Part shown: positions 1 through 4,997 of the stretch, in pieces
Layout of the letters: each line of letters starts with the position of its first letter
Numbering within the stretch: position 1 is the stretch's first letter
Assembly: GCA_002392545.1 (NCBI GenBank)
Contig: DGHF01000217.1
Coordinates: 1 to 9,995 of the forward strand
DNA: 9,995 nt
From: Ruminococcus sp. UBA3855
Lineage (GTDB): Bacteria; Bacillota; Clostridia; Oscillospirales; Ruminococcaceae
Direction: 5' to 3'
The notes under the pieces: generated by a model
Database searches by the model: none
What the model was told of the DNA's origin: nothing
Seen by the model: only the letters and a program-made list of their open reading frames with translations
Position numbers and translations under genes: made by a program

Positions 1-55
<55 letters not shown>

Positions 56-132
56 TTATGAAACAGAAACTACAAACAGGAGGAACTCGATTTCGTGAAC
101 TAAGAACCGCCACACTCCTGACGACTCATTTA

Positions 133-161
133 TTATATCACACTTTGATGGATTTGTCAAG
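133..161 (-). promoter_or_regulatory. Consensus sigma-A promoter of the initiator tRNA
   Basis: Read on the minus strand: a perfect -35 TTGACA (161-156), a 17-nt spacer, and a perfect -10 TATAAT (138-133). Transcription would start near base 126, giving a leader of about 70 nt before the mature tRNA 5' end at 55. The DNA just upstream of the -35 (162-200) is rich in A and T tracts and could act as an UP element, as is common for stable-RNA promoters. A 6-bp inverted repeat (CAGGAG at 77-82, CTCCTG at 115-120) lies in the leader; its role is unknown. Confidence 0.9.
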
Positions 162-302
162 GGTTTTTTCAAAATTTCCTAAAAAATTTTCACTGAGTAA
201 AAAGCAGAAGAGAAGAAGACTAAAATAATCGATATATCGCCAAAATCAAAAAAATCAAAATTGGAGTAAAATATAATTAGTTAAATAAAGATATAATAAT
301 CA
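162..302. other. A+T-rich intergenic stretch without recognisable gene
   Basis: This stretch lies between the tRNA promoter and the hairpin that follows the CAP-protein gene. It is strongly A-rich on the plus strand. It holds two TATAAT-like strings (272-277 and 292-297) but neither has a credible -35 at 16-18 nt. No open reading frame with a ribosome binding site and no RNA gene could be seen. Confidence 0.6.
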
Positions 303-335
303 ATGTACCGCCGGACGAAAAATCCGGCAGTACAT
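303..335 (-). terminator. Hairpin downstream of the CAP-protein gene, possible terminator
   Basis: An inverted repeat ATGTAC-c-GCCGGA (303-315) pairs with TCCGGC-a-GTACAT (323-335), giving 12 pairs with one internal C/A mismatch and a 7-nt loop. It starts 24 nt past the stop codon of the minus-strand gene ending at 359. On the minus strand the DNA after the stem is A/T-rich but lacks a clean T-run, so termination may be weak or the stem may mainly protect the mRNA 3' end. Confidence 0.5.
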
Positions 336-358
336 CATTATGGAAGAAAGAAATATCA

Positions 359-1171
359 TCAGTGGCAGGAGAACAGACCAGCGAGCTGATTCAAAGGACA
401 CTGACCGGAATCGTTACCACAGGCAGGGAGTGTGAAGCAAGCAGGAGAATTTTTCAGGCAGTTGGAGAGAGAGGCAAAAACCGAAGCAGGACAATTTTCA
501 CCGACGCAATCGGAAGTAAATGTAAAGGGAATGCAATTTTCCCCAACACAGAGGGAAGAATTGTAGACAGGGTTGCAATTTTCCCCGACACAGGGAGCAG
601 AGGGCGAAGCGGTAACAGGCTGGCAATTCTCACCGACACAGGGGGAATCATTCTGAACAGGAGCAACAGTTTCAGGAGTATAGGCATTATCGAACTGACT
701 ACCACCAGTGAAAGTCTGAGTCCAGTAGAGCAGACCGCCATATTCCACAACCCCGACACCGATATATTCAAAATTTTGATTCAGGATATTAGCACGATGA
801 CCCTCAGAATTCATCCAGCCATTGACAACAGATTCAGGAGAATCATAGCCATAAGCGATATTTTCGCCGGAAGTCATCCATTTGACCCCATAGTCATCAA
901 GAGCGGTTGAACAGCTCCGCCCGTCTGGTCTGGTGTGGGAGAAAGAGCGGGTAATTTCTTGGGAACGCATCGTTGCAACGTCATTGAGAACAGGCACAGC
1001 CTCCAGCGGTTGAAGCCCGACAGAAGCACGCTCCGCATTCACGAGGGAAACGACTTCGTCCGCATAGCTCCCGAAATCCTCCCCAGCGGAAACTGACTGA
1101 TTAAGCGTGACAGTCGCAGACATTGCCATCACGACAGCACTAAACACAGCAATTGTTTTTGACATTTTCAT
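359..1171 (-). CDS. Secreted CAP/SCP-domain (YkwD-like) protein with cysteine-rich repeat tail
   Basis: This 270-residue protein starts at the ATG at 1171, chosen because AGAAAGGAG lies 9 nt upstream; an in-frame start at 1216 would lie upstream of that site and at the promoter -10. Residues 1-29 form a signal peptide (basic MKMSK, hydrophobic core, likely cleavage after SVSA). Residues about 34-156 are a CAP domain: LVNAERASVGLQPL, SHTRPDGRSC with His79, SGENIAYG with Glu103, and SEGHRANIL with the Glu/His pair, then YWTQTF. These match the conserved cavity residues of bacterial SCP-like proteins, whose biochemical role is usually unknown. Residues 157-270 are unusual: four CVGENC motifs at 178, 194, 208 and 222, followed by five more Cys in a short C-terminal segment, 13 Cys in all. 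No sortase motif, dockerin or membrane anchor is visible. It forms its own transcription unit, divergent from the LRR gene. CAP assignment is firm; the tail is unrecognised. Confidence 0.9.
   Translation of the reverse strand: MKMSKTIAVFSAVVMAMSATVTLNQSVSAGEDFGSYADEVVSLVNAERASVGLQPLEAVPVLNDVATMRSQEITRSFSHTRPDGRSCSTALDDYGVKWMTSGENIAYGYDSPESVVNGWMNSEGHRANILNQNFEYIGVGVVEYGGLLYWTQTFTGGSQFDNAYTPETVAPVQNDSPCVGENCQPVTASPSAPCVGENCNPVYNSSLCVGENCIPFTFTSDCVGENCPASVFASLSNCLKNSPACFTLPACGNDSGQCPLNQLAGLFSCH
491..640 (-). repeat. Four CVGENC motifs in the CAP-protein tail
   Basis: Four 18-nt segments (640-623, 592-575, 550-533, 508-491) each encode CVGENC. The start-to-start spacing is 16, 14 and 14 codons. 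The intervening residues are short and Pro/Ser/Thr-rich and differ between copies, so only the six-residue motif is conserved. Synonymous differences between copies argue that the motif is kept by selection on the protein rather than by very recent duplication. Confidence 0.85.
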
Positions 1172-1180
1172 GAAAGAAAA

Positions 1181-1189
1181 CTCCTTTCT
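1181..1189 (-). promoter_or_regulatory. Ribosome binding site fixing the CAP-protein start
   Basis: AGAAAGGAG on the minus strand, 9 nt before the ATG at 1171. It selects this ATG over the upstream in-frame ATG at 1216 and the in-frame ATG at 1165. Confidence 0.8.
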
Positions 1190-1206
1190 GGTATTGTTGT
1201 AATAAT

Positions 1207-1235
1207 ATGATAGCACAATTTGTATAAAATGTCAA
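1207..1235 (-). promoter_or_regulatory. Promoter of the CAP-protein gene
   Basis: On the minus strand a perfect -35 TTGACA (1235-1230), 17-nt spacer and -10 TATCAT (1212-1207). The transcript would start near 1200, about 30 nt before the start codon. A 12-bp perfect palindrome TTTCCATGGAAA (1246-1257) sits 10 bp upstream of the -35 and could be a regulator site. Confidence 0.85.
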
Positions 1236-1291
1236 TGAACAATGTTTTCCATGGAAATAAAATAGGGCAATTTTAACAAAAGCCTGCTGTT

Positions 1292-1313
1292 TTTTCAGCA
1301 AAAGGGCTGAAAA
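1292..1313. promoter_or_regulatory. 8-bp inverted repeat in the divergent promoter region
   Basis: TTTTCAGC (1292-1299), a 6-nt spacer, then GCTGAAAA (1306-1313): a perfect dyad between the CAP and LRR promoters, 23 bp upstream of the LRR -35. An overlapping alternative stem TGCTG/CAGCA (1285-1300) also exists. There is no T-run after the arm on either strand, so an operator is more likely than a terminator. Confidence 0.45.
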
Positions 1314-1325
1314 CGAAACAATTTC

Positions 1326-1355
1326 AATTTTGAAGATTGACAAATCATCAAAATT
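1326..1355. promoter_or_regulatory. 30-bp dyad centred on the LRR-gene -35 box, probable operator
   Basis: Arms 1326-1338 and 1343-1355 are complementary at 12 of 13 positions (one A/A mismatch) around a 4-nt centre GACA. The -35 hexamer TTGACA (1337-1342) lies at the centre. A protein bound here would block RNA polymerase, so a repressor site is the natural reading; this is inferred from position and symmetry only. Confidence 0.5.
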
Positions 1356-1365
1356 TTGGTAGAAT
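1337..1365 (+). promoter_or_regulatory. Promoter of the LRR gene
   Basis: Perfect -35 TTGACA (1337-1342), 17-nt spacer and -10 TAGAAT (1360-1365). The start of transcription would be near 1372, leaving a leader of about 49 nt. Confidence 0.85.
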
Positions 1366-1420
1366 AAAGGAAATAAAGAGATTTCAGCCCGATAAAATTT
1401 ATATGAACGGAGGAATTTGT

Positions 1421-3253
1421 ATGAATGATTTTGTCATTGAAAAAGGTGTCTTGAAAAAATATCAGGGTTCAGGCGGTGCGGTTGTCATTCCCGACAGCGT
1501 GACAAGCATTGGAAATAGTGCGTTTAAAAGCTGTTCAAGCCTGACCTCTGTGACGATTCCCGACAGCGTGACAAGCATTGAATATGGTGTGTTTTATGGC
1601 TGTTCAAGCCTGACCTCTGTGACGATTCCCGACAGCGTGACAAGCATTGGAAAAGGTGCGTTTTATGGATGTGAAAGCCTGACCTCTGTGACGATTCCCG
1701 ACAGCGTGACTAGCATTGGATATATGGTGTTTGCATCGTGTAAAAGCCTGACCTCTGTGACGCTTCCCGACAGCGTGACTAGCATTGGAAAAGGTGCGTT
1801 TTATGGATGTGAAAGCCTGACCTCTGTGACGATTCCCGACAGCGTGACTAGCATTGGATATATGGTGTTTGCATCGTGTAAAAGCCTGACCTCTGTGACG
1901 ATTCCCGACAACGTGACTAGCATTGGAAAGAGTGCATTTGGAAACTGTTCAAGCCTGACCTCTGTGACGATTCCTGATAGCGTGACAAGCATTGAAGAAG
2001 GGGCATTTCGTGAATGTGAAAACCTGACCTCTGTCACCATTCCACAATATGCAGTAAACCATTTCAAAACCATATTTGTGGGAAGTGCTATTAAAAATAT
2101 CATCATTTCTGATAGCGTAACAAGCATTGGAGCGAGTGCATTTTATGGATGTTCAAGCCTGACTTCTGTGACGATTCCCGACAGCGTGACAAGCATTGGA
2201 GAGAGGGCATTTTATGAATGTTCAAGCCTGACCTCTGTGACAATTCCCGACTGCGTGACAAGCATTGGAGGGTATGCGTTTGCAATGTGTGAAAGCCTGA
2301 CCTCTGTCACCATTCCACAATATGCAGTAAACCATTTCCAAACCATATTTTGGGGAAGTGCTATTAAAAATGTCATCATTTCTGACAGCGTGACAAGCAT
2401 TGGAGAGGATGCGTTTCGGAACTGTTCAAGCCTGACCTCTGTGACGATTCCCGATAGTGTGACAAGCATTGGAGCTAAGGCGTTTTGTGACTGTAAAAAC
2501 CTGACCTCTGTGACGATTGGCAACAGCGTGACGAGCATTGAAAATAGTGCGTTTTGTGACTGTTCAAGCCTGCCTTCTGTGACGATTCCCGACAGCGTGA
2601 CACGCATTGGAGAGCGTGCATTTTATGGATGTTCGAGCCTGACCTCTGTCACCATTCCACAATATGCAGTGAATCATTTCACAACTATATTTTTGAAGAA
2701 TCCTATCAAAAATATTATCATTTCTAACAGAGTGACAAGCATTGGAGAGAATGCGTTTCGGGACTGTTCAAGCCTGACCTCTGTGACCATCCCCGACAGC
2801 GTGACAAGCATTGAAGAGAATGCGTTTGCATGGTGTAAAAGCCTGACTTCTGCGACGATTCATGGTGTGACATTCTCAATGGCGAATACAGGTGATGTTT
2901 CTTCAGATGAAATTATTCACATGGTATTCAACCGTGATTTCTCTGTCAAAATGAATCATGATGTCAAGTATGCTGTGCTTGCTTCCATTCTCAGAAATCA
3001 GCATGAAGATGAAACACTCAATGCCTACATCAAGAAAAACTTTGCAAAAATGTTCAAGTACCTGATTGACCATGATGATGTAGAGGCGGTAACAGCAATT
3101 ATCAATTCCGGAAAATTCCTGACAAAACGCAACGTTGACAAACATATCAATTATGCCATTGACAACGGACACTTTGAAATTCAGGTTCTGCTGATGAATT
3201 ACAAAGCGGATAAAATCGGCTATTCTGACCCCATGGCAAAATTCAAATTATAA
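1421..3253 (+). CDS. BspA-like leucine-rich-repeat protein with helical C-terminal domain
   Basis: A 610-residue protein. The ATG at 1421 is chosen because GGAGGA (1409-1414) lies 6 nt before it; the in-frame ATG at 1403 has no such site and starts further upstream would lie inside the promoter. Residues 20-476 are 20 tandem units of the LRR_5 (BspA/TpLRR) type: 17 canonical units of about 23 residues, pattern SVTIPDSVTSIGxxAFxxCxxLT, and 3 variant units SVTIPQYAVNHFxTIF. Residues 477-610 are non-repetitive and rich in predicted helix, with an ankyrin-like stretch (YLIDHDDVEAVTAIINSG and YAIDNGHFEIQVLLMNY). No signal peptide, membrane segment or anchor is visible, so it is probably cytosolic or exported by an unknown route. 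LRR surfaces usually bind proteins; the ligand here is unknown. It is a single-gene unit between its own promoter and a strong terminator. Family is certain, function is not. Confidence 0.92.
   Translation: MNDFVIEKGVLKKYQGSGGAVVIPDSVTSIGNSAFKSCSSLTSVTIPDSVTSIEYGVFYGCSSLTSVTIPDSVTSIGKGAFYGCESLTSVTIPDSVTSIGYMVFASCKSLTSVTLPDSVTSIGKGAFYGCESLTSVTIPDSVTSIGYMVFASCKSLTSVTIPDNVTSIGKSAFGNCSSLTSVTIPDSVTSIEEGAFRECENLTSVTIPQYAVNHFKTIFVGSAIKNIIISDSVTSIGASAFYGCSSLTSVTIPDSVTSIGERAFYECSSLTSVTIPDCVTSIGGYAFAMCESLTSVTIPQYAVNHFQTIFWGSAIKNVIISDSVTSIGEDAFRNCSSLTSVTIPDSVTSIGAKAFCDCKNLTSVTIGNSVTSIENSAFCDCSSLPSVTIPDSVTRIGERAFYGCSSLTSVTIPQYAVNHFTTIFLKNPIKNIIISNRVTSIGENAFRDCSSLTSVTIPDSVTSIEENAFAWCKSLTSATIHGVTFSMANTGDVSSDEIIHMVFNRDFSVKMNHDVKYAVLASILRNQHEDETLNAYIKKNFAKMFKYLIDHDDVEAVTAIINSGKFLTKRNVDKHINYAIDNGHFEIQVLLMNYKADKIGYSDPMAKFKL
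1478..2848 (+). repeat. Tandem 69-bp LRR-coding repeat array
   Basis: Twenty in-frame units of 69 bp (66 bp for the three that follow a variant unit) encode the LRR solenoid. The core string ATTCCCGACAGCGTGAC recurs nearly unchanged in many units, showing homogenisation at the DNA level. Variant PQYAVNHF units begin at 2030, 2303 and 2645, separated by three and then four canonical units. Confidence 0.9.
1616..1891 (+). repeat. Recent 138-bp tandem duplication inside the LRR array
   Basis: Bases 1616-1753 and 1754-1891 each encode one KGAFYGCESLT unit plus one YMVFASCKSLT unit. I count two mismatches over 138 bp (ATT/CTT, giving Ile to Leu, and ACA/ACT). The 69-bp second halves (1685-1753 and 1823-1891) are identical. 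The rare codon pair ACT AGC marks units 4 to 7 only, whereas other units use ACA or ACG there. Confidence 0.9.
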
Positions 3254-3255
3254 TC

Positions 3256-3291
3256 AAAAAGAGTGACCGTTTCGGCGGTCACTCTCTTTTT
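3256..3291. terminator. Bidirectional intrinsic terminator between the LRR and aspartate kinase genes
   Basis: GAGTGACCG (3261-3269) pairs with CGGTCACTC (3276-3284) around a 6-nt loop TTTCGG. It is flanked by AAAAA before and TCTTTTT after, so it can stop transcription on both strands. It starts just after the LRR stop codon (3251-3253) and lies about 20 nt past the end of the convergent kinase gene at 3311. Confidence 0.93.
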
Positions 3292-3310
3292 AGATAGCAA
3301 TATCATTTCA

Positions 3311-4639
3311 TTACAGAGTAGAGGAGATGAATGCATCATAAATACAGCGGATAGCCTGATGGAGGTCATTTTCGTGAACGCCAACAATGACATTTAATTC
3401 CGAAGACCCTTGGTCAATCATCTTGACATTGATTCTGCCATGAGCGAGGGAAGCGAAAATTCTTGCAGCAGTACCACGTGTTTTTCTCATGCCACGACCA
3501 ACTACAGCGAGCATAGCAATTTCCGGCTCAAATTCGAGAACATCAGGGTTGACAGCTCTGCGCAGTGCAGAAAGGAGCTGTTCCTGCTTGCCTTCCAGAG
3601 AGGAAGCATCTGCAATGATGGAAAGGGTATCAATACCAGAGGGCATATGTTCTACATTGATACCAAGGTCAGCAAACACATTCAGAACATCACGGACAAA
3701 GCCAACTTCACTATTCATCATACCTTTTTCCATGTTAATAGCACAGAAGCCTTTTTTACCAGCGATTCCGGTAATAGTACGAGTAGCAACATCTCCGTCA
3801 GTGTCACTGTCAGGAACAATCATAGTACCAGCATCTTCAGGGGAATTGGTATTTCTGATATTGATTGGAATTCCAGCAGTACGAACAGGGAAAATGGCAT
3901 CTTCATGCAGAACAGAGAAACCCATATAAGACAATTCTCTCAATTCCTTATAGGTAATAACTGGAATCACAATCGGACTGTCAACGACTCTGGGGTCAGC
4001 GACAAGAATTCCGGAAACGTCCGTCCAGTTTTCATAAACAGAAGCACGCACTGCACGGGCAACTAAAGAACCGGTGACATCTGAACCACCTCTTGAAAAT
4101 GTACGGATGACACCGCTCAGAGATTTTCCATAGAACCCCGGAATGACAGCACGCTCAATCCCTGCGAGACGTTCACGGAGTTTTGCTCTTGTTTCACGAC
4201 GCATCATAACGCCTTCGTCACTGAACACAATAACCTCAGCGGCATCGACAAACTCATAACCAAGGTATTTTGCAATGACAATGCCGTTCAGATATTCGCC
4301 ACGGCTTGCAGCATATTCACGACCAGCAGTTGCCAGATTTGCACGGATTTTGTCGAATTGTTCATCAAGAGAAAGGTCAATCCCCAAATCTGCAATGATT
4401 TCATTGTAACGACTCATAATTTTTGCGAAATCTTCGGAGAAATTTTCTCCGAGGCTAGCTTTTTCGTAACAAGCATACAGCATATCTGTGACTTTAATAT
4501 CATCAGAAAAACGCTTACCGGGGGCAGAGGGCACGACATAACGGCGTTCCGCATCGCTCTTTATAATTGTGGCAGCTTTTTTGATTTGGTTTGCATCAGC
4601 AAGACTACTGCCACCGAATTTTACTACTTTGATTCCCAT
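3311..4639 (-). CDS. lysC: Aspartate kinase (monofunctional, two C-terminal ACT domains)
   Basis: A 442-residue enzyme that phosphorylates L-aspartate with ATP, the first step toward lysine, diaminopimelate, threonine, methionine and isoleucine. The N-terminal amino-acid-kinase domain (about 1-285) shows the signature KFGGSSL (7-13), the clostridial-type VPSAPGKR (36-43), TAGREYAASRGE (104-115), the nucleotide-binding region FSRGGSDVTGSL (181-192) and WTDVSGILVADPR (205-217). Residues about 295-442 form two ACT domains (GFCAINMEKGMMNS onward, and IAMLAVVGRGMRKTRG onward), the usual site of feedback inhibition by end products. There is no homoserine dehydrogenase fusion. The ATG at 4639 has AAAGGAG 7 nt upstream. 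The short leader of about 30 nt leaves no room for a lysine riboswitch, so control is likely allosteric. Which amino acid inhibits it cannot be read from the sequence. Confidence 0.96.
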   Translation of the reverse strand: MGIKVVKFGGSSLADANQIKKAATIIKSDAERRYVVPSAPGKRFSDDIKVTDMLYACYEKASLGENFSEDFAKIMSRYNEIIADLGIDLSLDEQFDKIRANLATAGREYAASRGEYLNGIVIAKYLGYEFVDAAEVIVFSDEGVMMRRETRAKLRERLAGIERAVIPGFYGKSLSGVIRTFSRGGSDVTGSLVARAVRASVYENWTDVSGILVADPRVVDSPIVIPVITYKELRELSYMGFSVLHEDAIFPVRTAGIPINIRNTNSPEDAGTMIVPDSDTDGDVATRTITGIAGKKGFCAINMEKGMMNSEVGFVRDVLNVFADLGINVEHMPSGIDTLSIIADASSLEGKQEQLLSALRRAVNPDVLEFEPEIAMLAVVGRGMRKTRGTAARIFASLAHGRINVKMIDQGSSELNVIVGVHENDLHQAIRCIYDAFISSTL

Positions 4640-4676
4640 GGTGATACTCCTTTATAAAAAATATACTACATTACAT

Positions 4677-4705
4677 ATTATATTCCATTTTCAAGCAAAA
4701 ATCAA
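4677..4705 (-). promoter_or_regulatory. Promoter of the aspartate kinase gene
   Basis: On the minus strand -35 TTGATT (4705-4700), 17-nt spacer, perfect -10 TATAAT (4682-4677). Transcription would start near 4670, about 30 nt before the ATG. Confidence 0.8.
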
Positions 4706-4814
4706 TTGGAAATCAGTACAAATTTTTCAGGTTTGAAAATTGTTCTTTTGGTAAATACTACTGTACACGCTACAAGGACATGCGTAATCTAAAACAAAAA
4801 CAAGCGTTTCCGGA
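4706..4814. other. Intergenic DNA between the divergent kinase and phosphate-transporter promoters
   Basis: Together with the promoter elements this forms a 358-bp non-coding gap. I found no ORF with a ribosome binding site, no tRNA, and no clear riboswitch fold in this part. The functional signals lie on either side: the kinase promoter to the left and the Pho-box-like repeat to the right. Confidence 0.5.
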
Positions 4815-4848
4815 ATTTAACATGGATTTAACATAAAAGTGCTATCAT
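4815..4848 (+). promoter_or_regulatory. Pho-box-like direct repeat and -10 element upstream of the phosphate transporter
   Basis: A 9-bp direct repeat ATTTAACAT occurs at 4815-4823 and 4826-4834, an 11-bp period, and contains TTAACA-N5-TTAACA. Known PhoP sites in Bacillus are direct repeats of TT(A/T/C)ACA about 5 bp apart, and PhoB sites in E. coli are 7-bp repeats on an 11-bp period placed about 10 bp before the -10. Here a -10 TATCAT (4843-4848) follows after 8 bp and there is no good -35, as expected for an activator-dependent promoter. Transcription would start near 4855, leaving a leader of about 143 nt. The regulator itself is not in the window. Confidence 0.6.
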
Positions 4849-4890
4849 ATTTGATATTCCTCTGTTATGATAGAAATAGAACACAAACCC

Positions 4891-4940
4891 AGAGAAAACG
4901 GAAATTTCTCAACGTTATTTTAAGTTTTCTCTTTTATAAT
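4891..4940 (+). promoter_or_regulatory. Competing inverted repeats and second -10 in the phosphate-transporter leader
   Basis: AGAGAAAAC (4891-4899) is perfectly complementary to GTTTTCTCT (4924-4932), which is followed by TTTATAAT. The same left arm can pair instead with TTTCTC (4905-4910) through GAGAAA (4892-4897). A perfect -10 TATAAT (4935-4940) overlaps the end; its -35 region is poor. The element could be an AU-rich leader switch, an operator for a second promoter, or chance in A/T-rich DNA. Confidence 0.3.
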
Positions 4941-4997
4941 AGATGTAAAATATACAATGGGGTCGCAGAAGCTGACACTCATGGAGGGTGGTTTTTT

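Noticed and set aside
80..108. AGGAGG followed by GTG on the plus strand next to the tRNA
   Set aside because: The reading frame is GTG AAC TAA, only two codons, and lies in the antisense of the tRNA leader.
362..910. Long plus-strand open frame of 182 codons opposite the CAP-protein gene
   Set aside because: It mirrors a clear secreted CAP protein on the minus strand. It has no ribosome binding site and its product has no recognisable fold.
1801..2607. Several minus-strand open frames inside the LRR gene
   Set aside because: They are low-complexity complements of the 69-bp repeats (recurring MLVTLSGIVTEVRL) and have no start signals of their own.
1478..2848. CRISPR-like regularly spaced repeats
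   Set aside because: The 69-bp periodic units are in frame, code for LRR modules throughout and have no unique spacers or cas genes nearby.
3410..4066. Plus-strand open frames opposite aspartate kinase
   Set aside because: The minus strand encodes a full-length, motif-complete enzyme. The opposite frames show no family resemblance or ribosome binding site.
4640..4676. Possible lysine riboswitch upstream of aspartate kinase
   Set aside because: The predicted leader is only about 30 nt, far too short for the lysine riboswitch, and no such fold is visible.
4839..4997. N-terminal extension of the phosphate transporter from a GTG at 4839
   Set aside because: The extension overlaps the promoter and leader, is not membrane- or signal-like in keeping with the family, and the ATG at 4998 has a good ribosome binding site.
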